Source: CAXTSE01 sp964246985
GTDB taxonomy: Bacteria > Actinomycetota > Actinomycetes > Actinomycetales > Microbacteriaceae
Assembly: GCA_964246985.1 (NCBI GenBank)
Contig: CAXTSE010000008.1
Span: forward strand, 62,001-126,000
DNA length: 64,000 nt
Direction of reading: 5' to 3'
Shown here: positions 51,540 through 60,295 of the stretch, piece after piece
Layout: each line of letters starts with the position of its first letter
How positions within the stretch are numbered: the stretch's first letter is position 1
Program-made: the position numbers and the translations under genes
The notes under the pieces: generated by a model
Database searches by the model: none
What the model was told of the DNA's origin: nothing
The model's input: the letters and a program-made list of their open reading frames with translations, nothing else

Positions 51540-51639
51540 GCGGCCGGAACTCCCGAGCAGGTGGTGGTGTGGATGGCGCGGTGATGGCGATCACCGCGGC
51601 CCAGTCTATTCGGCGAGCGCGGGGCGGCTTGGCGACGGC

Positions 51640-51699
51640 GGGCTCGGCGGGTGCGGGCTCGGCGGGTGCGGGCTCGACTAGTGCGGGCTCAGCGGGCGA
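51640..51699. repeat. 15-base tandem repeat, four units
   Basis: GGGCTCGGCGGGTGC is repeated perfectly at 51640 and 51655, followed by two diverged units (GGGCTCGACTAGTGC and GGGCTCAGCGGGCGA). The last unit contains the stop codon of the DUF1023 hydrolase on the minus strand, so the array lies across its 3' end and in the 149-base space before gatC. The first half of that space (51540-51639) shows nothing else. Confidence 0.85.
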
Positions 51700-53155
51700 G
51701 AGCGCGAGCCTGCGCCCCGGTGCGGCCATCGGGGTCGAGCACGTAGCCCTCGCGTCCGATGCTGATGAGCGCCATGTTGCGGAACGACTCGCTGCCCGCG
51801 GTGAAGTAGTCGACGTGGCCGAGCGACGACGCGAGCTCCGCACCGGTCAGTGGGTCGGTCGCGCCGGTCACGCCGAAGAGGTTGGCACCGTACGACGGCG
51901 ACAGCGGCTGGCTACCGAAGACGCCGGCGTGGGAGACCGGATCGAGCGCCGCGTCCGCCACCCACACATTGCCGTCGCGCACATTGAGCTCCGCGACGCT
52001 CTTCGCGTCGCTGCCGGGCGAGCCGACCATCGCGAGCGAGTCCACGGTGACGGCATCCGTTCCGAGCGCCGCGTCCTCGAGCGCGAGGAGCGCGACGGTC
52101 GAGCCGTACGAGTGGGTGAGGACCGACAGATACGGGCGCTCGCCGTCTCCGCGCACCGTCGCCAGCCCCTGGAGCGACTCGGCCAGCTCGACGCTGCCCT
52201 TTCGCGCCAGGTCAAGCGAGGTCACGTCGACGAGCGACGGCGTCTGGTACCCGATCCACGACACGGTCGCCACCGTCGACGACTGGTTGGGGGCGAGGCG
52301 GTCGAGCCACTGCTGCTGATCGGTCGCGAGCTCGGCGGCCGCGTTCGTCCAGCTGACGATCTCGCTGTCGACGCTGTAGAACATGCCCGGCACCATGTAG
52401 GTCACGTAGTCCGCCGTCGCCAGGTCGCCGATGACGATCACCGCGCGGCCCGCTCCGGTGACATCGAGGGTGACCAGCGACCGTGTCTGGCCGTCCGAGC
52501 CCGTCTTCACCGCATCCGCGATCTGCTGCAGCATGTGCAGACGCGTCCGCAGGTCGTCGGCGGCGGCACGGCCCACCGTGTCGATCTTGGAGCCGAGGGC
52601 GGCGATGGTGGCGTCGAGGTAGCGCTCGTTGGTGGCCGCGCGCACCTCGTAGGGCAGGCCCTCGAGGTTGCCGATGAGCTCGGGCGCGACCGCCGCGAGG
52701 TTGGACCGGGTCTGCGACGTCTCGTGCGCCCACCACGATGCGACGGTGCTGGCCGCGGGTGGGGCGGCGAGCAGGTCGGCGACCGCGTCCGGATGCTGGG
52801 CGAGGTAGTCGCGTACCCCGACGCGGGAGAGATCCGACAGTCGGGTCAGCAGCGCGGGCGGCTGCGCGGCCGGGGTCACCGCGGCGGCCGCGTCGGAGTC
52901 GGAGGGGGCCGTGGGGCTGCTGGGGACCGCTGCGACGGCCAGGGCGGCGACATCGACGGGGGCGGATGACACCGGCAGTGCAGGAGCGGTCAGCGTCGGG
53001 ACGGCGTCGAGCAGCACCTCGAACGCGAGCCGCTCAGCGCTCACGACGACGGGGGCGGCGGCGACCGTCTGACCGAGTCCGGGTACGTCGAAGGCCTCGG
53101 CGACGGCGTACGCGTTCGCCGAGGTGGAGAGAATTGCTGAGACGTCCATCAGCAA
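51689..53155 (-). CDS. Alpha/beta hydrolase of the DUF1023 type
   Basis: This 488-residue protein has an N-terminal Ala/Val/Pro-rich region (about 1-95) and a helical linker. The DUF1023 hydrolase follows, with ADYVTYMVPGMFYSVDSEIVSW, TVATVSWIGYQTPSLVDVTS, the nucleophile elbow LTHSYGSTVALLAL (near residue 350), SLAMVGSPGSDA and a late HVDYF. No signal peptide is clear. The family is common in actinobacteria and uncharacterised. TTG at 53155 fits the AGGTG spacing, and ATG at 53149 is the alternative. CCCC-n4-GGGG sites lie upstream. Confidence 0.85.
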   Translation of the reverse strand: MLMDVSAILSTSANAYAVAEAFDVPGLGQTVAAAPVVVSAERLAFEVLLDAVPTLTAPALPVSSAPVDVAALAVAAVPSSPTAPSDSDAAAAVTPAAQPPALLTRLSDLSRVGVRDYLAQHPDAVADLLAAPPAASTVASWWAHETSQTRSNLAAVAPELIGNLEGLPYEVRAATNERYLDATIAALGSKIDTVGRAAADDLRTRLHMLQQIADAVKTGSDGQTRSLVTLDVTGAGRAVIVIGDLATADYVTYMVPGMFYSVDSEIVSWTNAAAELATDQQQWLDRLAPNQSSTVATVSWIGYQTPSLVDVTSLDLARKGSVELAESLQGLATVRGDGERPYLSVLTHSYGSTVALLALEDAALGTDAVTVDSLAMVGSPGSDAKSVAELNVRDGNVWVADAALDPVSHAGVFGSQPLSPSYGANLFGVTGATDPLTGAELASSLGHVDYFTAGSESFRNMALISIGREGYVLDPDGRTGAQARALAR

Positions 53156-53246
53156 GTCGAGTGTTCACCTCGCCCAGCGTGCTGCTCGAGCACCGCCCAG
53201 TTCGGCGCTCGTCACTGCACGCTCGAATCATAGGCGGGAACTGGCC

Positions 53247-53320
53247 CCCCTTATGGGGTAGACACATGATTGCAACAGGTATACCCCGTCGAACGGCGAT
53301 ATTGTCCCCCATTTGGGGTA
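53247..53320. promoter_or_regulatory. Paired CCCC-N4-GGGG sites upstream of the DUF1023 gene
   Basis: CCCCTTATGGGGTA (53247-53260) and CCCCATTTGGGGTA (53307-53320) lie in the same orientation exactly 60 bases apart, and a reversed half TACCCC is at 53282-53287. A TATGAT box on the minus strand at 53227-53232 places the first site over its -35 position, so regulation of the hydrolase gene is plausible. The rest of the 196-base space shows no gene. Confidence 0.55.
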
Positions 53321-53351
53321 CACCGGAGAGGTCGACTCGCCCCGAATCTGC

Positions 53352-53699
53352 CTAATTCTCGGGTCTCACGGCCGGGGCCGCCTGTACCCCGGTTGTGCCA
53401 CTGTCGGCGGGGCTCGTGCTCTTCCGCGGACGCCGCCACGGCAGCTCCGACCACCGCATGACGGCACCCGCTGCGCCCGCCGCGACGAGCGCCACGGGCA
53501 CCAGCCACCAGCCCGCGCCGACGATGCTCCACGGGGCGAGAGCCCATCCCAGAGCGAGTGCGAGCACTGCCTCGAGCCCGCCGGTCACGATGGCGATCCG
53601 GCTCTTGGCCGCGAACGGTCCAGACGTCAGGGATGCCGCGGCGAACAGCGCCGCGAACATCAGCACGACCGCCGCCACCACGATGTCGGGATACGTCAT
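53352..53699 (-). CDS. Small membrane protein (third gene of the serine-hydrolase operon)
   Basis: This 115-residue protein has three membrane helices (about residues 5-22, 32-53 and 60-80) and a polar C-terminal tail of about 30 residues (RRPRKSTSPADSGT). It has no recognised family. The ATG overlaps the serine hydrolase stop (ATGA), so it is translated in coupling with it. It may anchor or regulate the hydrolase, which is a guess from context only. Confidence 0.72.
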   Translation of the reverse strand: MTYPDIVVAAVVLMFAALFAAASLTSGPFAAKSRIAIVTGGLEAVLALALGWALAPWSIVGAGWWLVPVALVAAGAAGAVMRWSELPWRRPRKSTSPADSGTTGVQAAPAVRPEN

Positions 53700-54841
53700 G
53701 ATGCGTCCTCGCTCTCCGCCAGCAGGGTGAACGCCAACGCGTCGACATCGACCGCCGAGTTCGACAGCACCACCACGGCGCGATCCGACTCCCGATCGAG
53801 AGCGACCATGCTGGCGAACCCGCCCGTCATGCCGTTGTGCCAGGTGATGTCGAGCGTGCCCGTCCCGGCATCAGGGCCGAGCTCGGTCCGGTCGACCGTG
53901 CTCGTGAACCAGGCCCAGCCGATCTCGCGGTCGTCGCCCGCGGGGAACCGCGCGTCGAGCGCCTCTGCCGCCGTCGCGTCGCCGTCGAGCATCGCCTGCG
54001 CGTACACGGTCATGTCGTCGAGAGTCGAACGCACCCCGCCCGCCGGCGCGTACGACCCGAGAGTCCACGCCGCGACCGGGCGCCCGCCCGAGCTGTAGCC
54101 CGTCGGCGCGTCCTGGCCCAGCGCGGAGGCGACCACCGGCGTCCGGGTGTCACCGAGCCCGAGGGGGCCCGCGATCCGCTCCTCGACGAGGGTCGCGTAG
54201 TCGAGCCCGGCCGCTGCGGCGAGCGCCTGGCCGAGCAGCGCCATGCCCAGATTCGTGTACGCCACCTCGCCCCGGTTGTCGAGCGACGCTGCACGAGCGG
54301 CCTCCAGCACCTCGTCGGCGCCGGGCGCATACGGATCGGCGCCGGTCAGGCTGGCGAGCAGAGACCGACCCGTGGTGAGGAGGCGCGCGTCGATGCGCGG
54401 CAACCCGGAGCGCTGACTCGCGAGCTCCTCGAGCGTCGCGTCCGCGACCGGGGCGTCGCCGAGGTCGAGGTGGTCGCCGACGCGATCGTCGGGCGCGACC
54501 TCCCCGCGCGCGATCGCCTCGGCGAAGAGACCGGCCGTGAACGTCTTGCTCACCGATCCGATCTCGAACTCGGTCGTTCCGTCGACCCCGAACCCGGCCA
54601 TCGTCACGTCACCGCCGTCGATCACCGCGACCGCCATCCGGTCGCGCGCACCGGGGGTGTCGCCGGCCAGCTCGGCGATCCGCGCTGCGAGCGCGTCGTC
54701 GCCGGACACCTCCGTCGACAGCGAGGGCGGATGAGGGATCGCCAGTGCGCCGAGGCCCAGCACCAGCACCCCGGCCCCGATCGCCGCCAGCCCACGCCGC
54801 GAACGCCACCGCCGGACGCCCGACGCCGCTCCCCCGCTCAC
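53696..54841 (-). CDS. Beta-lactamase-family serine hydrolase, membrane-anchored
   Basis: This 381-residue protein has an N-terminal Arg-rich stretch and a signal anchor (RGLAAIGAGVLVLGLGALAIP). A class C beta-lactamase/DD-peptidase-like domain follows, with SxxK in GSVSKTFTAG, YxN in VAYTNLGMALL, and HxG in WHNGMTGG. Such enzymes act on peptidoglycan peptides, esters or beta-lactams. True beta-lactamase activity is not implied. GTG at 54841 overlaps the stop of the winged-helix gene. It is the second of three coupled genes. Confidence 0.9.
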   Translation of the reverse strand: MSGGAASGVRRWRSRRGLAAIGAGVLVLGLGALAIPHPPSLSTEVSGDDALAARIAELAGDTPGARDRMAVAVIDGGDVTMAGFGVDGTTEFEIGSVSKTFTAGLFAEAIARGEVAPDDRVGDHLDLGDAPVADATLEELASQRSGLPRIDARLLTTGRSLLASLTGADPYAPGADEVLEAARAASLDNRGEVAYTNLGMALLGQALAAAAGLDYATLVEERIAGPLGLGDTRTPVVASALGQDAPTGYSSGGRPVAAWTLGSYAPAGGVRSTLDDMTVYAQAMLDGDATAAEALDARFPAGDDREIGWAWFTSTVDRTELGPDAGTGTLDITWHNGMTGGFASMVALDRESDRAVVVLSNSAVDVDALAFTLLAESEDAS

Positions 54842-55395
54842 GCGACACCCCCCGCCGCGACCACGATCACGAGCAGCGGCACCACCCGCTGCGCAGGCAC
54901 GACGTACTGTCCGCGCCCCGGTCCAGCTGCCAGCCAGCCGTGCGAGACGAGCTGGGTGAGGTGATGGTAGACCTGCCCGGTCGAGCCGAGGTCGGCGGCG
55001 GCGGCCAGCTCGGTCGCGGTGGTCACTCCGGCGAGCACCTGCTGCAGGATCGCCAGCCGCGCCGGGTGTCCGAGAGCGGAGAGTGCCGCCGCTGTCGGCG
55101 CCCAGTCGCGCGTCATCAGGTCGTCGGTGGTCGCCCCGTACTGCCACGCAATCGGCCCACGGGGGGTCGTGATCGCTCCGCCGAACACGACGCCGCCGGG
55201 GTCGGCGATCCGAGACCGCAGCCCGTCGACGACCCAGAAGATCTCTGGGTCGAGCGCGGGCGCAGGTGCAGCCGGCTGCGGCGGAGGAGCCGCCGCAGCG
55301 GGAGCGCGCCCGGCGCCGAGCGCGGCGACGAGCTCGCCGACCTGACGCTCGAGGGCGTCGAGTCGATCCGCAAGGAGGGGAAGAGTGTCGGCCAT
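54838..55395 (-). CDS. ArsR-like winged-helix regulator with N-terminal extension
   Basis: This 185-residue protein has an N-terminal helix (LLADRLDALERQVGELVAALGAG) with a Pro/Ala linker and a middle segment around IFWVVDGLRSRIADPGGVVFGG that may sense a ligand. The winged helix is at residues 100-160 (ALSALGHPARLAILQQVLAGVTTATELAAAADLGSTGQVYHHLTQLVSHGW). It heads the operon with the serine hydrolase and membrane protein. The perfect palindrome TCCGTACTTACGGA 12 bases upstream is its probable site. Confidence 0.85.
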   Translation of the reverse strand: MADTLPLLADRLDALERQVGELVAALGAGRAPAAAAPPPQPAAPAPALDPEIFWVVDGLRSRIADPGGVVFGGAITTPRGPIAWQYGATTDDLMTRDWAPTAAALSALGHPARLAILQQVLAGVTTATELAAAADLGSTGQVYHHLTQLVSHGWLAAGPGRGQYVVPAQRVVPLLVIVVAAGGVA

Positions 55396-55406
55396 TCCTC
55401 CAGTAT

Positions 55407-55420
55407 TCCGTACTTACGGA
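55407..55420. promoter_or_regulatory. Palindromic operator upstream of winged-helix operon
   Basis: TCCGTA-CT-TACGGA is a perfect 14-base palindrome 12 bases upstream of the regulator ATG. On the minus strand it is followed by AATACT with 6 bases to the start, so it touches the probable -10 box. Autorepression of the three-gene operon is the simplest reading. Confidence 0.7.
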
Positions 55421-55453
55421 GGAACCGAAACCCTCGCGTCACATCGACGCGAT

Positions 55454-57826
55454 CTAGGGTGTGTCGCCGTCGACTGCGGCGACCGTGGCATCCGGCGCGT
55501 CCGGCTCGTCCGGCTCGTCTCCCAGCGCCGCCGGCCCGCCCTCGACGAGCAGCTTGAACTGCGCAGCGTCGATGATGCGCACCCCGAGCTCCTCGGCCTT
55601 GCCGAGCTTCGAGCCCGCGCCGGGTCCCGCCGCCACGAAGTGCGTCTTCTTCGACACGCTCGACGCAGCCTTGCCACCCGCGCGCATGATCGCCTCGAGC
55701 GCCCCCTCGCGCGTGTAGCCCTCGAGCGACCCGGTGGCGACGACAGTGAGCCCGGCGAGCACTCCTCCCGCCTCGGCGGCCGCGCCCGGACCGGGATGAT
55801 CGGGGATCGCCCACGGCACCCCGGCGGCCGCCCAGCGCTCGACGATCTCGACGTGCCAGTCGACCTCGAACCACGCCATGACGGCGTCGGCGATGATGCC
55901 GCCCACCCCGTCGACGGCGGCGAGCTCGTCGCGCGTGGCCCCGCGGATCGCCTCGAGCGAGCCGAAGTAACCCGCGAGAGCTCGCGCCGCCACCGGCCCG
56001 ACGTGCCGGATGGACAAGCCGACGAGGAACCGCCAGAGATCCTTCTGCTTCGCCTTCTCGAGCTCGTCGATGAGCTTGAGGGCGACGGTCGAGGGGACGT
56101 ACTCGGCGTCGCCGGCGAAGGCGGCGGCCGTCGGGTCGAACTCGCCGTCCTTCTTCTGGCGGCGACGCTTGTAGGGCATCTCGGTGTGGGCGACGCCGTC
56201 GTCGTCGACCTTCACCAGCCCGGTCTCCTTGTCGCGGACGCGCACCCGGATGTCGAAGATGTCGGCGAGTGTCAGCTCGAAGAGTCCGGCCTCGGTGACG
56301 AGCGGCGGCTCGGTCGGATAGTCGGGCTGGGTGAGCGCGGCCGCACCGACCTCGCCGAGCCCCTCGACATCCAGAGCCCCCCGGCCGCCGATGTGCTCGA
56401 CGCGGCCGCGCACCTGCGCGGGGCAGGCGCGCGAGTTGGGGCAGCGCAGATCCTTGTCGCCCTCCTTGGCGGGAGCGAGCGGAGTACCGCACTCGGGGCA
56501 GTGGGTCGGCATGACGAACTCGCGCTCGGAGCCGTCGCGCAGCTCGACCACCGGGCCGAGCACCTCGGGGATGACGTCACCGGCTTTCCGCAGTACGACC
56601 GTGTCGCCGATGAGCACGCCCTTGCTCTTCACGACGTCCTGATTGTGCAGGGTCGCCTGGCGCACCTCCGAGCCGGCCACACGCACCTTCTGCATCACCG
56701 CGAACGGCGTCGCGCGGCCGGTGCGGCCGATCGAGACGACGATGTCGAGCAGCTTCGTGTTGACCTGCTCCGGCGGGTACTTGTAGGCGATCGCCCATCG
56801 CGGGGCGCGCGAGGTGGCGCCGAGCTCCTCGTGCAGGGCCAGCTCGTCGACCTTCAGCACGATGCCGTCGATCTCGTGCTCGACGTCGTGCCGGTGCTCG
56901 CCGTAGTAGTCGATGAAGTCGGCGGCCTCGGCTCCGGTCTTCACGACCCGGTAGTAGGTGCTGGTCGGCAGACCCCAGCTCTTGAGCAGCTCGTAGACCT
57001 GGCTCTGCGACGCGACCGCGTGCCCGGCCCCGTCGGACGGGTCGGGCCAGGCGCCGATGCCGTGCACCAGCATGCGCAGGGACCGGATGCGGTTCTCCAT
57101 GCGCGCGACCTGCTCGGGCGTCTTGCCCTCGCGCTTCTGGCGCAGGGAGCCGGCCGCGGCGTTCCGCGGATTGGCGAAGAGGCGGTCCCCCGCATCCGCC
57201 TGGATCGCGTTCAGCGCCTCGAACTTGTCGCCGTCGAAGAACACCTCGCCGCGCACCTCGACCAGCGGCGGGGCCGACTGCCCCTCCGGCACGTCGAGAC
57301 GCTTCGGGATGCCGGCGATCAGGTCGACGTTCTCGGTCACGTCCTCGCCGGTCACCCCGTCGCCGCGGGTGGCCGCCGACACGAGCGTGCCGTGCTCGTA
57401 GCGGAGGTTCATCGCCAGACCGTCGATCTTGAGCTCGCAGAGGTAGTCGACCTGACGCCCCGCGTCGCGCTCGACCTTCGCCGCCCAGGCGAGGAACTCG
57501 TCGCGCGAGAATACGTTGTCGAGGCTCAGCATGCGCTCGGCGTGCACGACCGGGTCGAACAGCTTCGCGACCGCGCCCCCCACCGACTGCGTCGGCGAAT
57601 CCTGGCTCTGCAGCTCGGGGAACATCCGCTCGAGCTCCTCGAGCCGCCGCATCGCGACGTCGTAGTCCTCGTCGCTGGCGATCGCGGCGTCGCGCACGTA
57701 GTAGGCGTCGCGCAGTTCGAGGATGTACGTCGTCAGCTCGTCGGCCTCCGCCTTCGCCGCTGCGAGGTCGCTGCGCGTCGACTCGGGGACCTGATCGACA
57801 TCGACGGTCTTCGCTCCGCGGGGCAT
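55454..57826 (-). CDS. ligA: NAD-dependent DNA ligase
   Basis: This 790-residue protein seals nicks using NAD+. The Ia domain is at the N-terminus, adenylation Lys133 is in CELKIDG, and SIGRTGRATPFAV and VSEL-type motifs are seen. The Cys4 zinc finger includes CPECGTPL and CPNSRACPAQ, helix-hairpin-helix repeats follow, and the C-terminal BRCT domain runs from GVLAGLTVVATGSLEGYTREGALEAI. Compared with the usual 670-700 residues it carries an insertion near VRVRDKETGLVKVDDDGVAHTEMP and an acidic C-terminal tail. TAAACT lies 6 bases before the ATG. Confidence 0.97.
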   Translation of the reverse strand: MPRGAKTVDVDQVPESTRSDLAAAKAEADELTTYILELRDAYYVRDAAIASDEDYDVAMRRLEELERMFPELQSQDSPTQSVGGAVAKLFDPVVHAERMLSLDNVFSRDEFLAWAAKVERDAGRQVDYLCELKIDGLAMNLRYEHGTLVSAATRGDGVTGEDVTENVDLIAGIPKRLDVPEGQSAPPLVEVRGEVFFDGDKFEALNAIQADAGDRLFANPRNAAAGSLRQKREGKTPEQVARMENRIRSLRMLVHGIGAWPDPSDGAGHAVASQSQVYELLKSWGLPTSTYYRVVKTGAEAADFIDYYGEHRHDVEHEIDGIVLKVDELALHEELGATSRAPRWAIAYKYPPEQVNTKLLDIVVSIGRTGRATPFAVMQKVRVAGSEVRQATLHNQDVVKSKGVLIGDTVVLRKAGDVIPEVLGPVVELRDGSEREFVMPTHCPECGTPLAPAKEGDKDLRCPNSRACPAQVRGRVEHIGGRGALDVEGLGEVGAAALTQPDYPTEPPLVTEAGLFELTLADIFDIRVRVRDKETGLVKVDDDGVAHTEMPYKRRRQKKDGEFDPTAAAFAGDAEYVPSTVALKLIDELEKAKQKDLWRFLVGLSIRHVGPVAARALAGYFGSLEAIRGATRDELAAVDGVGGIIADAVMAWFEVDWHVEIVERWAAAGVPWAIPDHPGPGAAAEAGGVLAGLTVVATGSLEGYTREGALEAIMRAGGKAASSVSKKTHFVAAGPGAGSKLGKAEELGVRIIDAAQFKLLVEGGPAALGDEPDEPDAPDATVAAVDGDTP

Positions 57827-57879
57827 GGGGTCAGTTTACGAGCCCCCACCGACGATGGAGCGGGTGCGAGGATCGGAGC

Positions 57880-58755
57880 ATGACCGCCTCAGCGCCCGCC
57901 CCGTCGTCCCCCCGCGCCCCCTCCCGGACCGTCCTCGTCACGGGGACCTCGTCCGGCATCGGTCTCGCCACCGCCGTCGGCGCCGCCGTCGCGGACTGGA
58001 CCGTCATCGCCACGATGCGGGACGTCGCCAAGGCCGACCGCCTGCGTACCGCGGCCGACGCCGCCGGGGTGACGCTCGACATCCGGCAGCTGGATGTCAC
58101 GCACGGATCGCAGGCGACCGAGGTCATCGACGCCGTGGTCGCCGAGTACGGCGCACTCGATGCCGTCGTCAACAACGCAGGAGCCGGCAAGCTGGGAACG
58201 ACCGAGCTGCTCGAGCTCGACGAGTTCCGGGCGGCGATGGAGCTCAACTTCTTCGGGGTCGTGCGGGTCACCCAGGCCGCACTGCCCCATCTCCGTGCGA
58301 GCCACGGCCGGGTGCTGACGGTGACCAGCGTCGGGGGCGTCGTCGGCCAGCCCTTCAACGACGCGTACTGCGCCGCCAAGTTCGCGGCCGAGGGCATGCT
58401 CGAGAGCCTCCACCCGGTGGCCGCATCCGTCGGGGTCACGGTCGCCGTGATCGAGCCGGCGGCCGTCGCCAGCGACTTCGTCGACAACGTCGGCATCGAC
58501 CGGGATGCCCTTCTCCGCAGCGCGGGTGCCTACCGTCCCGCGCTCGAGGGCTACCTGGCCCGTACCGCCGGCGCGTTCGCCGCCGCGCAGCCCGTCGCCG
58601 ACGCCGCCGCAGTCATCGTCGACGCGCTCGACCGCGACCAGCTGCCGTTCCGCATCCAGACCGGGGAGGCGGCGACGCGATTCAGCAGCCTCAAGCTCGC
58701 CGACCTCGACGGATCGGCGGTGACCGGCTTCACCGCGACGTGGCTCACGCCGTGA
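57880..58755 (+). CDS. Short-chain dehydrogenase/reductase
   Basis: This 291-residue protein has the cofactor loop LVTGTSSGIGLATAVG, NNAGAGKLG, catalytic TSVGGVVGQPFNDAYCAAKFAAEGMLESL with the Tyr-x3-Lys pair, and a C-terminal region resembling the oxidoreductases of the SDR type that act on retinol- or steroid-like substrates. The real substrate is unknown. The gene is divergent from ligA by 53 bases. No ribosome site or -10 box is clear before the ATG. Confidence 0.9.
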   Translation: MTASAPAPSSPRAPSRTVLVTGTSSGIGLATAVGAAVADWTVIATMRDVAKADRLRTAADAAGVTLDIRQLDVTHGSQATEVIDAVVAEYGALDAVVNNAGAGKLGTTELLELDEFRAAMELNFFGVVRVTQAALPHLRASHGRVLTVTSVGGVVGQPFNDAYCAAKFAAEGMLESLHPVAASVGVTVAVIEPAAVASDFVDNVGIDRDALLRSAGAYRPALEGYLARTAGAFAAAQPVADAAAVIVDALDRDQLPFRIQTGEAATRFSSLKLADLDGSAVTGFTATWLTP

Positions 58756-58776
58756 TCGGGCAGCGGGTCGCGCGGG

Positions 58777-60231
58777 TCACTTGACTCCGGTGGGCCGCGA
58801 CTTCGTGATCGGGTCGACGATGTCCTCGAGCGACCGGCCCTCCGCCGCGACGCCGAAGATCGCCGCGATGACGCCGCCGATCACCATGACGCCCGCACCC
58901 AGGTAGTAGCCCACGGTCAGCGGGCCCCGATCGCTGCCGTCGCCGATCAGCGACGCGTAGAGCACCGGCGCGATGGCACCGAAGATCTGGCCGATCGCGA
59001 ACACGTAGCTGATCACCTGCGACCGCATCTCGAGCGGGAAGATCTCGCTCACCGTCAGATACGCGGATGAGGCTCCCGCAGACGCGAAGAAGAACGAGAC
59101 GCACCAGAGGGTGACGTGCACGCCGACGGTGATGGCGTCGATGCTGAAGAGGAACGCCGAGATCGCGAGCACGATCGCCGACACCACGTAGGTGAGGAAG
59201 ATCATCTGGCGTCGGCCCCACACGTCGAAGAAGTGGCCGAGCAGCAGCGGCCCGAGCAGGTTGCCGATCGCGAACGGGAAGAACAGCAGCGGCACCGACG
59301 CCACCGGCAGATCGTAGAAGTTCTGCAGCACCAGGGAGTAGGTGAAGAAGATCGCGTTGTAGAGGAACGACTGCGTGATCATCATCGACATGCCGACGAG
59401 CAGGCGCGTCGGGTGCTCCTTGAACAGGATGCGGAAGATCGTGAGGAACGGGATGCGCTTCTGCGGCGTCAGCTCGATCGCCTTGCTGTCGGGCACCTTC
59501 TCGAGGTCGTGGTGGGTGTCCTTCTCGACGTGCTGCTCGATCTCGGTGACGGTCGAATCCGCCTCCTCCTCGCGACCGTGGGTCATCAGCCAGCGCGGTG
59601 ACTCCGGGATGTGCCGCCTCAGCACGATCACCGCCAGCCCGAGCACCGGGCCGATGAAGAAGGCGATGCGCCATCCGATGTCCTCGGCGAACAGGTTCTG
59701 GTCGAGCAGGAAGATGCCGGCGAACGAGCCGAGCGCGGCGCCCGCCCAGTACGTGCCGTTGATCGCGATGTCGACACGACCCCGGTACTTCGACGGGATC
59801 AGCTCGTCGATCGCGGAGTTGATCGCCGCGTACTCGCCGCCGATGCCCATGCCGGCGAAGAACCGGAAGATGAAGAAGAACCACGGCTCCTGCGCGAGAC
59901 CCGCGATCGCGCTGGCGATGAGGTAGATCGCCAAGGTGAGGATGAAGAGCTTCTTGCGCCCGAGGGAGTCGGCGAGACGCCCGAAGAACAGGGCGCCGAC
60001 GACCTGGCCGACCAGGTAGATCGTGCCGGCGAGTCCCACATCGGCGGCCGTCATGCCGAGGCTGTTCTCGTATCCGCCGAGCGAGACGATCTGCACCTCG
60101 AGGCCGTCGAGGATCCAGCTGAACCCGAGTCCGACGACCATCATCCAGTGGAAGCGGGTCCACGGCAGCCGATCGAGCCGGGCGGGGACAAGGCTGCGGA
60201 TGGTCTTCGGAGCTTCGTTCGTCGTCGTCAC
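58777..60231 (-). CDS. Major facilitator superfamily transporter, sugar/organic-acid type
   Basis: This 484-residue protein has 12 membrane helices. FFGRLADSLGRKKLFILTLAIYL (loop 2-3 motif), FRFFAGMGIGGEYAAINSAIDELIPSKYRGRVDIAINGTYWAGAALG and EIFPLEMRSQVISYVFAIGQIFGA give the pattern of SP/AAHS-like symporters. A long cytoplasmic loop of about 60 residues between helices 6 and 7 holds acidic, Asp/Glu-rich sequence. The substrate is unknown. The GTG start at 60231 has TAGCGT 6 bases upstream. Confidence 0.92.
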   Translation of the reverse strand: MTTTNEAPKTIRSLVPARLDRLPWTRFHWMMVVGLGFSWILDGLEVQIVSLGGYENSLGMTAADVGLAGTIYLVGQVVGALFFGRLADSLGRKKLFILTLAIYLIASAIAGLAQEPWFFFIFRFFAGMGIGGEYAAINSAIDELIPSKYRGRVDIAINGTYWAGAALGSFAGIFLLDQNLFAEDIGWRIAFFIGPVLGLAVIVLRRHIPESPRWLMTHGREEEADSTVTEIEQHVEKDTHHDLEKVPDSKAIELTPQKRIPFLTIFRILFKEHPTRLLVGMSMMITQSFLYNAIFFTYSLVLQNFYDLPVASVPLLFFPFAIGNLLGPLLLGHFFDVWGRRQMIFLTYVVSAIVLAISAFLFSIDAITVGVHVTLWCVSFFFASAGASSAYLTVSEIFPLEMRSQVISYVFAIGQIFGAIAPVLYASLIGDGSDRGPLTVGYYLGAGVMVIGGVIAAIFGVAAEGRSLEDIVDPITKSRPTGVK

Positions 60232-60295
60232 AGGGGGACGCTACGCCTGACCATCACGGCCCGCGGGAAGGGTTGACAGGCCGCCGGGCGAGCGG

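Noticed and set aside
51640..51699. Possible CRISPR array
   Set aside because: Units are 15 bases, directly adjacent with no unique spacers; a tandem repeat instead.
53696..54841. True antibiotic-resistance beta-lactamase
   Set aside because: SxxK, YxN and HxG motifs are shared by many esterases and peptidases; the sequence gives no basis for calling beta-lactam hydrolysis.
55385..57883. Long plus-strand frame opposite ligA
   Set aside because: Antisense to all domains of DNA ligase; low-complexity Val/Asp/Arg/Leu composition.
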